Assembly (NCBI RefSeq): GCF_016405885.1
Contig: NZ_JAEKGC010000003.1
Location: 248,001 to 312,000, forward strand
Source of the DNA: Arthrobacter sp. MSA 4-2
GTDB lineage: Bacteria; Actinomycetota; Actinomycetes; Actinomycetales; Micrococcaceae
Direction: 5' to 3'
DNA: 64,000 bases
Within the stretch, counting starts at the first letter, position 1; every line of letters begins with the position of its first letter. The notes beneath the pieces are model-generated. The model ran no database searches. It was not told the origin of the DNA and saw only the letters and a program-made list of their open reading frames with translations. The position numbers were made by a program, and so were the translations under genes. This document shows positions 8,332 to 16,342 of this stretch, piece by piece.

Positions 8332-8886
8332 CTACCACCGGTGGGCCACGTCGACCACGAGCCGTGAGCCGGTCCCCGGCGTGTCGAGGGTGAACACGCG
8401 GTAGGGAAGCCGGGCGCGCACGCCCAGCCCGAAGGTGGTCTGCCCTTCGAAGCTGCCCACGTAGGCGATCTGCCGGAAGGTGCTGTACCCGGCCGTGCTC
8501 ACCACATCACTGCGGTTCATTGGCCGGTAGGTTGCATTCCCACGCGCGTCATAGGCGGGAGCCTTGACGCGGATCGAGAGGTCCGCCGCACCGCGGAGCG
8601 GTACGTGCGCACCCGACCCGGGCGCATGGACGCTCCGGGCATAGCGGACGTCGTAGCCGACCCGCTCCCCGCGCAGGTCGATCACCATCCGGTCAAAACA
8701 CGCATGCCGGCCGGCACGCACGTTGGTGATCGGCGCCGTCGGTTGAGCAGCGGCCGTCTTGGGCAGTGAACCCCAAGTGATGCCGCAGTAGGCAGCCGAC
8801 GCCGGCCCGGGAGCCGCGATCCCCAGCCCCGCCGCGAGTGCAAGAACTGCAAGCGCGGAGGACGATTTCTTCTTGAGATTTTTCAT
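8332..8886 (-). CDS. Exported AMIN-like domain protein
   Basis: 184 aa from ATG 8886. The start MKNLKKKSSSALAVLALAAGLGIAAPGPASAAYC is a clear Sec signal peptide with cleavage near ASA-A. The mature part has a conserved actinobacterial beta-rich core: WGSLPKTAAAQ, AGRHACFDRMVIDL, GYDVRY, FRQIAYVGSFEGQTTFGLGVR, PYRVFTLD, RLVVDVAHRW. Such proteins are annotated as AMIN-like and probably bind cell wall or other extracytoplasmic polymers; no enzyme motif is seen. The divergent SDR gene starts 105 bases away. Confidence 0.83.
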   Translation of the reverse strand: MKNLKKKSSSALAVLALAAGLGIAAPGPASAAYCGITWGSLPKTAAAQPTAPITNVRAGRHACFDRMVIDLRGERVGYDVRYARSVHAPGSGAHVPLRGAADLSIRVKAPAYDARGNATYRPMNRSDVVSTAGYSTFRQIAYVGSFEGQTTFGLGVRARLPYRVFTLDTPGTGSRLVVDVAHRW

Positions 8887-8991
8887 TACACACCATCTAA
8901 GGTTGCGGAATAGGTGCAATGATGGTATCGCCGGCTCGGAAGGAAGGATCCAGCGCCCGGGAGGTTGGCGCCGGATTGTTATTGTGGCTCC

Positions 8992-9684
8992 ATGACCGAT
9001 CTCCCCGTCGCCCTCGTCACGGGTTCCTCCCGCGGCATTGGTCGTGCCATCGCCGCCGAACTCGCCCCCACCCACCACCTCCTGCTGGGTGGGCGCGATT
9101 CCCGCGCCCTGACGGAACTGGCCGCCGGCCTTCCCTCCGCAGGCATCTTCGCCCCGGACCTTCAGCATCCGGCGGAGGTGGAGCGGGCCTGCGCGGGCAT
9201 CGGGCGGCTCGACCTGCTCGTGCACTCGGCAGGCGTCCTGCGGGTGGGCGCCATCGCGGACCTGTCCGACGACGCGTGGCAGGAAAGCTTCGCGGTCAAC
9301 CTCTTCGCCGTGGTCGGCCTGACCCGGCGGCTCCTTCCGGCCCTGCGCGCGTCGCGCGGCCAGGTCATTGCCATCAATTCAGGCTCCGGCTACACCTCGG
9401 GGGCCGGATCGGCTGCCTACAGCGGCACCAAGTTCGCCCTGCGCGCCTTCACCGACGCCCTCCGCGAGGAGGAGCGCCGGCACGGGGTGCGGGTCAGTTC
9501 GATCCACCCGGGCCGGGTGGCCACCGACATGCAGGAGGAACTGCACCGGGCCGAAGGCAAGGAGTACTCTCCCGAGGCCTGGATCCAGCCGGCCCAGGTG
9601 GCCAAGGCCGTGCGGCTCGCCGCCGATGCCTCCCGGGAGGCGACCATCGAGACGCTGAGCATCCGTCCGTCCGGGATGGCCTGA
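8992..9684 (+). CDS. Short-chain dehydrogenase/reductase (SDR)
   Basis: 230 aa classical SDR: cofactor motif TGSSRGIG (10-17), SAGVLR in the NAG position, catalytic Ser in SGSGYTSG and the YSGTK catalytic Tyr/Lys pair (143-147). The basic residue in the glycine motif and following GGRDSRALT suggest NADP(H). ATG 8992 is chosen; TATTGT ends 6 bases upstream with no ribosome site, pointing to a leaderless message. No pathway partners are adjacent, so the substrate is unknown. Confidence 0.9.
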   Translation: MTDLPVALVTGSSRGIGRAIAAELAPTHHLLLGGRDSRALTELAAGLPSAGIFAPDLQHPAEVERACAGIGRLDLLVHSAGVLRVGAIADLSDDAWQESFAVNLFAVVGLTRRLLPALRASRGQVIAINSGSGYTSGAGSAAYSGTKFALRAFTDALREEERRHGVRVSSIHPGRVATDMQEELHRAEGKEYSPEAWIQPAQVAKAVRLAADASREATIETLSIRPSGMA

Positions 9685-9711
9685 GGCTTCCGCACCTGCG
9701 GCCCGCGTCGG

Positions 9712-9741
9712 TCTCCCGGCTGGCCGGGGCCGGCCGGGAGA
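9712..9741. terminator. Bidirectional terminator between convergent SDR and SRPBCC genes
   Basis: TCTCCCGGC (9712-9720) pairs with GCCGGGAGA (9733-9741) around a GC-rich 12-base loop that can pair further. It sits in the 64-base gap between the two convergent genes. Confidence 0.6.
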
Positions 9742-9748
9742 TCCCTGC

Positions 9749-10246
9749 TCAGGCGCGCGCGGGCTCGGCCAGCAGGGCGTCGATCTGGCCCATCCCCTCC
9801 CGGACCCCCTCCTCCATGCCCATCTCCAGCATCTGCTGGAGCTGTTCGGCACTCTCGAAAACAGTCACCGTGGTCATCCGGGTGCGGCCCTCGACGGTCT
9901 CGAGGGTCATGACGCTGTGGGTGGCCCCCATCTTGTCGTCCGGCACACCGTTTTCGTCGGCGAATCCGTCGTCGTACTCGAGGCGGCGGGGTGCGTCGAT
10001 GGCCGTGATCTTCCACCAGCCGTGGAACTTCTCGCCCTCGGGACTGGTCATGTAGTAGCTGGCGGACCCCCCGGGCACAAACTCATGCCGCTGGAAGGTC
10101 GCGGGATAGGTGGGCGGACCCCACCAGCGTTCGAGCTGGCGCGGGTCCTCCCAGACCTGCCATACCCGTTCGACGCTGGCATCGAACTCGGCGACGAAGG
10201 TGAGGCTGAGGGCCTCCGGGTCCTGGTGCGAAGAGATGAATGTCAT
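9749..10246 (-). CDS. SRPBCC domain protein (AHSA1-like)
   Basis: 165 aa from ATG 10246. A START/Bet v 1-like ligand-binding fold is indicated by FDASVERVWQVWEDPRQLERWWGPPTYPATF, the FVPGGSASYYMTSPEGEKFHGWWKI strand region and the C-terminal helix EEGVREGMGQIDALL. The gene starts 4 bases after the stop of the ArsR regulator, so the two form an operon. ArsR/SRPBCC pairs are common in Actinobacteria; the small molecule bound by the SRPBCC member is usually unknown. Confidence 0.9.
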   Translation of the reverse strand: MTFISSHQDPEALSLTFVAEFDASVERVWQVWEDPRQLERWWGPPTYPATFQRHEFVPGGSASYYMTSPEGEKFHGWWKITAIDAPRRLEYDDGFADENGVPDDKMGATHSVMTLETVEGRTRMTTVTVFESAEQLQQMLEMGMEEGVREGMGQIDALLAEPARA

Positions 10247-10250
10247 GGGA

Positions 10251-10589
10251 CTACTCCTTTTCCTCAGCGAGAATGTCAGCGATCCGATCCACACGCTGCC
10301 GCCAGATCAGCTCGTACTCTTCGAGCAGCCGCCGAGCCTTTTGCACACCCTCAAGATCAGGCCGCACGATCTGCTCCCTTCCGCGCTTCTCCTTCGTGAC
10401 GAGGGAGGCACGCTCCATTACCGCGACATGCTTTTGTACTGCGGCGAAACTCATGGCGTAGTGGGCGGCCAGTCCGGACACCGAGTACTCCCCCGTGATG
10501 ACCCGGGCGAGGATATCGCGGCGGGTGGCATCGGCGAACGCCTGGAAGAGGCGGTCCAGCCTGGCATCGTCAGTCTGATCTACAACCAT
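10251..10589 (-). CDS. ArsR family winged-helix transcriptional regulator
   Basis: 112 aa from ATG 10589. Winged helix: RLDRLFQAFADATRRDILARV, recognition region YSVSGLAAHYAMSFAAVQKHVAVMERASLV, wing TKEKRGREQIVR. No cysteine metal-binding motif is seen, so it is unlikely to sense metals. The start codon is embedded in an 18-bp palindromic operator, and a promoter (TTGACG, 17 bp, TAAGTT) places the transcription start at or next to the A of ATG; an upstream start at 10616 would lie within this promoter. It probably represses itself and the SRPBCC gene. Confidence 0.9.
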   Translation of the reverse strand: MVVDQTDDARLDRLFQAFADATRRDILARVITGEYSVSGLAAHYAMSFAAVQKHVAVMERASLVTKEKRGREQIVRPDLEGVQKARRLLEEYELIWRQRVDRIADILAEEKE

Positions 10590-10626
10590 TTGGTTGTAAC
10601 TTACGCCGGCATCCATCCGGCGTCAA
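10581..10626 (-). promoter_or_regulatory. Promoter and palindromic operator of the ArsR/SRPBCC operon
   Basis: On the minus strand TTGACG (10626-10621) is followed after exactly 17 bp by TAAGTT (10603-10598). Directly downstream is the perfect palindrome TACAACCATTTGGTTGTA (10581-10598), arms of 8 bp around TT, which contains the start codon. Repressor binding would cover both the transcription start and the initiation codon. The promoter overlaps the 3' end of the upstream DUF2071 gene. Confidence 0.8.
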
Positions 10627-11431
10627 GGGTTTTTCCGGTACGGGAAACCCGGCGCCCCTCCGGGCCCGGCGCCGCAACTGCCGGCCTCCCGAACTGGGTC
10701 TGGACCCCCGGCGAAAAGAGCACGGACTCGGGCGGTCCCGACACCCCGAAGCCCGCCGCCGCCACCAGGGAATCCTGGAGGTGGACCACTTCGGCAGGGA
10801 AGAGGCGCCAGGGTTTATGCGTATTGGGGACATACAGCGTGCGGCCGCCGAGCCCGGTGTGCAGCCCGTACCGGGCGGTCAGCTCCAGGGACAGGGGATC
10901 GGCCGCGGCGGCCGTCCGGTCGGGCCGCACGGAAAATGAGGAGGATGCACGGCCCCTGAACCGCCGGACGTCGTAGCCGAACCGCTCCCCGCCCACGTCA
11001 CCGGCGTTCTCCCCCGTCGGGCGGCAGCGTGACCACACGTAGTTGATCCTGAAAGCCCTGGCGGCCAGCACCACGGCCAGGCGGGACGCGTCGAGGGTGA
11101 CGAAGACGACGCCGCGCACGCCGTCGGGCCCCCGCGAATACAGACGGACATTGATTTCGGTGAACGACCCCAGGTAGGGAACAGGCCTCCCCTGCCCCAG
11201 CCCGGCGCCGACCATGCGGAAGCCGATCAGGCCGACCCAGGTGGAGCCGTCGATCTCATCGGGCTCCACCCCCGGTGGCATGTAGCGCGCGGCGGCGGCC
11301 ACCGGGATCCTCCAATGCAGGAAGACCGCGTCGGCCCAGAACTGGTCCATAATGAGCGGGCGCGGAAGCGCCGGCGGGTCCGGCCAGGCCCTGGCGGGCG
11401 GCGAGGCTGCCCGGGAATGCTCGGAGGTCAC
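10601..11431 (-). CDS. DUF2071 (YqjF-like) family protein
   Basis: 276 aa. Family features: DQFWADAVFLHWRIPVAAAARYMPPGVEPDEIDGSTWVGLIGF near the N-terminus, VPYLGSFTEINVRLY, GVVFVTLDASRLAVVLAARAFRINY, and HTGLGGRTLYVPNTHKPWRLFPAEVV towards the end. DUF2071 proteins have an acetoacetate-decarboxylase-like barrel, but no catalytic function has been assigned. The gene ends 12 bases before the ArsR start codon and contains that operon's promoter, so transcription through it could interfere with or feed into the ArsR operon. Confidence 0.88.
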   Translation of the reverse strand: MTSEHSRAASPPARAWPDPPALPRPLIMDQFWADAVFLHWRIPVAAAARYMPPGVEPDEIDGSTWVGLIGFRMVGAGLGQGRPVPYLGSFTEINVRLYSRGPDGVRGVVFVTLDASRLAVVLAARAFRINYVWSRCRPTGENAGDVGGERFGYDVRRFRGRASSSFSVRPDRTAAAADPLSLELTARYGLHTGLGGRTLYVPNTHKPWRLFPAEVVHLQDSLVAAAGFGVSGPPESVLFSPGVQTQFGRPAVAAPGPEGRRVSRTGKTLDAGWMPA

Positions 11432-11510
11432 CGCGCCGCCCTCCTGCCCGCTGACTTCCTGTCCGCCGCCTGCTCCCGGGAAGTTCCCGCGGAGCCGGCG
11501 CGTGCCCGTC

Positions 11511-11705
11511 TCAGGTGGACGGAGGGGGCGTGCGGCGGTTCGCCCGCGCCCGGTTAGTCAGGCTCTGCATCGCCTGGTGACGCCGCGCCGAAAGGTCACG
11601 CAGCAGTTTGTTGGACTCGGGGTTCCGCAGTGCCGTGGGCGAGGGTCGCTGATACCTGCGCCGCCCAGGGGTTTCGGAGCCGTCGGACTCGGGCCGGATC
11701 ATCAT
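11511..11705 (-). CDS. Small basic hypothetical protein, 64 aa
   Basis: Two adjacent ATG codons (11705, 11702) lie about 9 bases after a GGGAGAGG site. The product is Arg-rich (GRRRYQRPSPTALRNPESNKLLRDLSARRHQAMQSLTNRARANRRTP) with a predicted central helix and no membrane segment; it could bind nucleic acid. I recognise no family. It sits between the radical SAM gene and the DUF2071 gene, all on the minus strand. Confidence 0.5.
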   Translation of the reverse strand: MMIRPESDGSETPGRRRYQRPSPTALRNPESNKLLRDLSARRHQAMQSLTNRARANRRTPPPST

Positions 11706-11828
11706 GGAAACGTCCTCTCCCTGAAAATGCCCACCGCGCCGCGCCAGTCGGCCGTTGCGGGGTGAATCGATTGTAGGGCCAGGGGAATACGCGGACAAGG
11801 AAAATTCCAACCGTCGTATGCGACCGGA

Positions 11829-12896
11829 CTAGAAGGCGTAGCGGATGCGGCAGTACGGAAGGTGGCGCCCCATCAATGCCCGGAAGTCGTCGAGGTAGCC
11901 GCGCTTTTCGGCGGCGGTGTACCGGACATTGATGAATCCGTTCGACGAGCGTTTCTGCTCCTGGAGCTCGGGCCGCCACAGGATCTCCTCGGCGCGGGGG
12001 TGCCAGCCGAGGTTGACCTCGTGGAGCTGCTGGTTGTGGGTAAGGAAGATGACCTCCGCCGCGAGCTGCTCCTTGGCCTGCGGGGTCAGGACGGCGTCGA
12101 TCTGGGCGAACAGGGAGCGCCACTCCTCCTGCCAACCGGGTGTGACGATCACCGGGGAGAAGTTGAGGTGGACCTCGTACCCGGCCTCCACGAAGTCATT
12201 GACCGCGGCAAGGCGCTCAGCGATGGGCGAGGTGCGGACGTCGACGACCCGCGCCAGCCGCTCGGGCATAAGGGAGAACCGGACCCGGGTCCGGCCGCGC
12301 GGGTCCCAGCCGAGCAGGTCCCGGTTGACGTATTTCGTGGCGAAGGACAGCTTGGCCGTCGGCAGGCTCCCGAAGAGATCGACGAGGTCCCGGACGTTGT
12401 CGCTGACCATCGCGTCGACCGAACAGTCGCTGTTCTCGCCGATGTCGTAGACCCAGGCAGTGTCATCGCACTGGTTGGGTTCGAGCTTCATGCCCTGGCG
12501 CGCCACGTGCCGTTCGAGATAGCCGCTGATCTGCTCGATGTTCGCGAAGACCGTGATGGGGTTGCTGTAGCCCTTGTGCCGGGGGACGTAGCAGTAGGCG
12601 CAGGCCATTGCGCAGCCGTTCGCCGTGGAGGGCGCGATGAAGTCCGCGGAGCGCCCGTTGGGCTTTGCCGCCAGCGACTTCTTGACGCCCACAACGAGTG
12701 CCTCGGTCTTGATCCGCACCCAGCGCCGGACGTTCGCCTCGTCGCCGCTGAGCTCGGGGATGCGCCAGTGGCTCGCTACTTCGACCACCTCGGCCTCCGG
12801 CCAGCGTGCCAGCACCTGCTGGCCCCGGGGAAGCGCGGCCGCCTCCGGCTCAATGTAGATACGGCTGACCTGGAGGAGTTTGCTCGCCTCAATCAT
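11829..12896 (-). CDS. Spore photoproduct lyase family radical SAM protein
   Basis: 355 aa. The radical SAM cluster is CAMACAYC (Cys95, Cys99, Cys102), within the family signature STANGCAMACAYCYVPRHKGYSNPI; further family features are DIGENSDCSVDAMVSDNV, KLSFATKYVNRDLLGWDP and RVRFSLMPERLARVVDVRTSP. Classical SplB repairs 5-thyminyl-5,6-dihydrothymine in UV-irradiated spores; this protein is from a family widespread in non-sporulating Actinobacteria whose substrate is not established. It follows, 114 bases downstream and on the same strand, a uracil-DNA-glycosylase-like gene, which supports a DNA-repair role. Confidence 0.9.
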   Translation of the reverse strand: MIEASKLLQVSRIYIEPEAAALPRGQQVLARWPEAEVVEVASHWRIPELSGDEANVRRWVRIKTEALVVGVKKSLAAKPNGRSADFIAPSTANGCAMACAYCYVPRHKGYSNPITVFANIEQISGYLERHVARQGMKLEPNQCDDTAWVYDIGENSDCSVDAMVSDNVRDLVDLFGSLPTAKLSFATKYVNRDLLGWDPRGRTRVRFSLMPERLARVVDVRTSPIAERLAAVNDFVEAGYEVHLNFSPVIVTPGWQEEWRSLFAQIDAVLTPQAKEQLAAEVIFLTHNQQLHEVNLGWHPRAEEILWRPELQEQKRSSNGFINVRYTAAEKRGYLDDFRALMGRHLPYCRIRYAF

Positions 12897-13010
12897 GAAT
12901 GCCTGGCTCCGGTTCGTGGGGGAATTCCACGCTATCGCGGCGCACCGACACTTCGGCGGTCGACCGGGTTACGGCGGTCCGGGCAACGAACGGTCCCGGC
13001 CCTGAGCGGC

Positions 13011-13655
13011 CTAGATGGTCTGGCGCACCCGGATGCCGGCGCGGCCCATGGCGTCGGTGTAGGCCGCATGGATTTCCTTGAGCCAGATTTCCTGGTTCGC
13101 CGGCGTCCCCTTGAAGGCCCGCTCGCTGGTGGAGCGCACCTCATAGATCTTGAAGCCGCGCTTGTAGATGGCCCGGTTCTCGAGTTTCATGAGCCGGCGG
13201 GCCGCCTTATGGGCGTCGGCTCCGTGGGCGATCAGGGCCGAGGCGCGCGGAACCTGCTGGAGGAAGCTCAGGAGCGGTTTCACACCGTCGGCGATCTGGT
13301 CCATCGACAGCGCCCGCTCCTTGCCCTCCTCGAGGAACCACGGGTAGGCGTTCCACGGCATGACCTGCTCGGGGCGCAGGCCGGCGGACTCGTAGATCTC
13401 GGCGATCCGCACGGAGGCCGGATCGTCATTCTCGAACGAGACAAACCCCGAGGGCAGTGATGAACCGGGACTTGAGAAGAGACTCACGATCTTGCAGCCG
13501 TCGACGTCGTGCACCGGGTCGATGTACGGAACGGTTGACCCGGGCTTGAGGGCCCCGAGCGCATCGCACAGCCGGTTCACGTCTTCAATGTTGGGATCGT
13601 AGCGCCGCTCCCATTGCTGGGCCTGATAGGTGGGGTCCGCCATACGTTGTGCCAA
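13011..13655 (-). CDS. Uracil-DNA glycosylase-like protein
   Basis: 214 aa. AGGAGG lies 5 bases before a TTG at 13655, while the first ATG (13643) is 17 bases away, so TTG is the better start. Family features: VPYIDPVHDVDGCKIVSLFSSPG, PSGFVSFENDDPASVRIAEIYESAGL and VMPWNAYPWFLEEG, as in actinobacterial proteins annotated uracil-DNA glycosylase. The closing HPS-type motif of that superfamily is not evident (RSTSERAF appears at the corresponding place), so activity is uncertain. It precedes the radical SAM repair gene. Confidence 0.75.
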   Translation of the reverse strand: MAQRMADPTYQAQQWERRYDPNIEDVNRLCDALGALKPGSTVPYIDPVHDVDGCKIVSLFSSPGSSLPSGFVSFENDDPASVRIAEIYESAGLRPEQVMPWNAYPWFLEEGKERALSMDQIADGVKPLLSFLQQVPRASALIAHGADAHKAARRLMKLENRAIYKRGFKIYEVRSTSERAFKGTPANQEIWLKEIHAAYTDAMGRAGIRVRQTI

Positions 13656-13934
13656 TTCAACCTCCTAGCGGACATCGCCTGGAGTGGCACAAACTTGTCC
13701 GCAGATCTCCAGTTTACGCCGCGGGGCGCTTCGTCCCGGCGCAGGGGCCATAATCCCCGCCCCTCCGCGCCCCGGGGGCAGGACCGGGCCCGCCCTTCTC
13801 CGGAAAGTGCGGCGGCGTGTCGCAGCGGACACGCCGCCGTCCCGGAACTCATCTGGAGAGAGTCGGCCCGGGTGTCATGCGATAGGGTGGAGTGCGCTGT
13901 TCTCACGTTTATTGATTACTGTTATCATGAGAAG

Positions 13935-14552
13935 ATGCCCATGACATACGAGGGTGGAGCTCCGGTCATTAGGGACTCCCCGGCCCTGGACCTCGCGAAC
14001 ACCTACTTCGCGGTACGCGGGAAGCCCCGGGAGGGACTGTCGACGCCGGCCGATGTTGCGGCCTGGGTCCTCGAAGTGGCCCCGCAGCTCGACGGAATCG
14101 AGCTGCCCGCCGAGGAGCTCGCCGAGGTCAGGGAGGGCGACCTCGCACTGTTCCTCGAACTGCGGAGCGCGGTACGGACCCTCGCCTCGGACCTCACCAA
14201 GGGGCTCCCCCCGGCCGAGGGCCCCGTCGCGGTCCTGAACCGCGCCGCCGCAGTGGCCCCGGCATCCCCGGTCCTGACCCTCACGCCGCAGGGTGCGTTG
14301 TCGAAGTCCACCCGGGCCAGGAGCACCGCCCCCCGTGCGGCGCTGTCGGCCCTGGCCCGTGACGCCGCCGACCTGTTTTCGGGAGAGCGGCTGGACCAGC
14401 TGCGCGACTGCCAGGCGCCTGGATGTTTCCTGTTCTTCCTCAAGGACCATCCGCGCAGGGAATGGTGCACGCCGGCCTGCGGGATGCGCGTCCGCGCCTC
14501 GCGCGCCTATTACAAGCGCACCCACACGGAGGAGGTGTCCCCGGGCTCATAA
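13935..14552 (+). CDS. ABATE/CGNR zinc-finger transcriptional regulator
   Basis: 205 aa. The N-terminal ABATE domain (SPALDLANTYFAVRGKPREGLSTPADVAAWV) is a putative stress-sensing module; the C-terminal zinc finger reads CQAPGCFLFFLKDHPRREWCTPACGMRVRASRAYYKR, with CGMR in place of the usual CGNR. The finger is thought to bind DNA. TATCAT ends 6 bases before ATG 13935 and there is no ribosome site, so translation is probably leaderless from 13935. An imperfect inverted repeat (TGATTA/TTATCA) covers the -10 region and could be an autoregulatory operator. Confidence 0.88.
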   Translation: MPMTYEGGAPVIRDSPALDLANTYFAVRGKPREGLSTPADVAAWVLEVAPQLDGIELPAEELAEVREGDLALFLELRSAVRTLASDLTKGLPPAEGPVAVLNRAAAVAPASPVLTLTPQGALSKSTRARSTAPRAALSALARDAADLFSGERLDQLRDCQAPGCFLFFLKDHPRREWCTPACGMRVRASRAYYKRTHTEEVSPGS

Positions 14553-14569
14553 CCGCCCGGGAACACCTC
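14532..14569. terminator. Terminator hairpin overlapping the CGNR gene 3' end
   Basis: 15 bases at 14532-14546 pair with 14555-14569 with a single C/A mismatch; the TAA stop codon (14550-14552) lies in the 8-base loop. It separates the CGNR gene from the convergent oxidoreductase gene. Confidence 0.65.
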
Positions 14570-14622
14570 ACCCGGCATCAGGAGCCGTCGAGCTCCCGCA
14601 CAGGGTCCGCCGCCGTACCGGC

Positions 14623-16044
14623 CTACAGCCCGTACTGTTCGAGGAGCCGCAGCCAGACCTCACTGACCGTCGGGAACGACGGGACTGCATGCCAGAGCCG
14701 CTCCAACGGCACCTCGCCGGCAATCGCGATCGTCGCCGCGTGGAGCATTTCAGCGACGTCCGGCCCGGCCAGGGTCGCGCCGATGATGACCCTGCGGTCC
14801 TCGTCGACAATCATCTGCGCCCATCCGGTGTAGCCCTCGGAGTGGAGGGCGGAACCGGCCACAGCGATCGGCAGCGAGACCTCCGACGCGTTGACGCCGT
14901 CATCCTGCGCCTGCTCAAGCGTGCGTCCCACCATGGCGATCTCCGGATCGGTGAAGACCACCTGCGGCACCGCATACGAGTTCGCCGTCGCGGCATATTT
15001 GCTCCACGGCTCGACGTCGTCACCGAGGGTACCGGCGGCCCGGGCGGCGATGGCATCACCGGCGGCACGTGCCTCGTACTTGCCCTGATGCGTCAGCATC
15101 ACCTTGTCGGCGGCATCACCGAGGACATAGAGCCAGTCACCCGCGCTGCGGACCCGCCCCGTGTCATCCGAGGGAAGGCCCTCGGAGCTCAGCCCGAGAT
15201 CCTCGAGTCCGAGCCCGTCCAGCGCCGGCCGGCGGCCTGTGGCGAGGAGCAGCCTGTCGGACTCGATGGTGTCGCCGCTGTCGAGGGTGACGGACACTGC
15301 GTTTTCACCGTTCTTGGCAACGGTCCGGATGCCGGTGTTGGTCAGGACCCGGATCCCTTCCTGTTCCAGTGCGTTCTTCACAATGTCGGCCGCCGGCGTC
15401 GGGAATCCCCGCAGGATTCCGCTGCGGGCAATAATCGTCACCTTCGCCCCAAGCCGGGAGAAGGCCTGAGCCAGCTCGGTGCCGGCCACGCCTGCGCCGA
15501 TCACCGTGATCGACTCCGGAACATCCTCGGCGGAGACAAGCTCGCGGGTGCCCCAGAACGGAGTCTCATCGAGCCCCTCGATGGCGGGGATCACCGGCAC
15601 GGACCCGGTGGCGATCACGACAGCCTGGCGGGCCTGGATCGTGGTGACCGTCCCGTCCTTGGCGGTGACCTCAACCTCGCGCTCCCCGGAGATGCGCCCA
15701 AGGCCGCGTACCAGGGTGATCCCCTGCTGCGCCACCCACTTCGCCTGTCCCGAGTCGTCCCAGTTGGCCGCCATCGCATCCCGGCGGGCGAACACCTGGC
15801 CGGCGTCGAGGCTGCCGGTGACCGCTTCGCGCGCCCCCGGCAGGGACAGTGCGGCGGAAAGGGCGGCGCCGGAACGGATGAGCGCCTTGGACGGCATGCA
15901 GGCCCAGTACGAGCACTCGCCGCCGACCAGTTCGGATTCGACCAGCACCGCCGTCAGTCCGCCCCGAACCGCCCTGTCGGCTACGTTCTCTCCGACCGGG
16001 CCGCCGCCGATGACGACGACGTCGGTTGTCTTTACTTCAGTCAC
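14623..16044 (-). CDS. FAD-dependent pyridine nucleotide-disulfide oxidoreductase
   Basis: 473 aa from GTG 16044, which follows GGAAGG by 8 bases; an open extension to 16197 lacks a start signal. FAD motif IGGGPVG (12-18), redox-active pair Cys44/Cys49 in GGECSYWACMPSK, NAD(P) motif VIGAGVAGTELAQ, and YVLGDAAD near residue 305. The C-terminal family motif reads FPTVSE, so the usual catalytic His is replaced by Phe while Glu is kept. It is close to lipoamide dehydrogenase and mercuric reductase but has no mercury-binding cysteines. It is divergent from an OhrR-like peroxide regulator, hinting at a redox-stress role. Confidence 0.9.
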   Translation of the reverse strand: MTEVKTTDVVVIGGGPVGENVADRAVRGGLTAVLVESELVGGECSYWACMPSKALIRSGAALSAALSLPGAREAVTGSLDAGQVFARRDAMAANWDDSGQAKWVAQQGITLVRGLGRISGEREVEVTAKDGTVTTIQARQAVVIATGSVPVIPAIEGLDETPFWGTRELVSAEDVPESITVIGAGVAGTELAQAFSRLGAKVTIIARSGILRGFPTPAADIVKNALEQEGIRVLTNTGIRTVAKNGENAVSVTLDSGDTIESDRLLLATGRRPALDGLGLEDLGLSSEGLPSDDTGRVRSAGDWLYVLGDAADKVMLTHQGKYEARAAGDAIAARAAGTLGDDVEPWSKYAATANSYAVPQVVFTDPEIAMVGRTLEQAQDDGVNASEVSLPIAVAGSALHSEGYTGWAQMIVDEDRRVIIGATLAGPDVAEMLHAATIAIAGEVPLERLWHAVPSFPTVSEVWLRLLEQYGL

Positions 16045-16282
16045 ACTTTTTACCTTCCACCACGTGGCGCCGGAAGAAGCCGGCCCACCGGGCCCGGGAG
16101 CCGGGTCCTGATCTTTGTGCTGCCGCCCGGGAGGTCGACTCCCTGCCGCATTGGTACAAGCGCGGATCCTCAGCGCCCCTGGAACGGCAAACCGCACAGA
16201 GCCTGCCCGTCAGGATGGGAAGCTCTCCCTGAACAATCCCGGGTAAGGATTAATTCGACGGGGCCTTCCGCATTCAGATCCT

Positions 16283-16293
16283 CTAACTGTTAG
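16283..16293. promoter_or_regulatory. Candidate MarR/OhrR operator
   Basis: CTAACTGTTAG is a perfect 11-bp palindrome, and the overlapping TTAGTACGCTAA (16290-16301 region) is a second one. Both lie in the 298-base divergent region, 50 bases before the MarR-family gene start, a normal operator position. The rest of the gap holds no gene that I can see. Confidence 0.5.
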
Positions 16294-16342
16294 TACGCTA
16301 AGCTTTATTCCGCAGAACCTTCTTTCACCCCAGGACGGAGCC

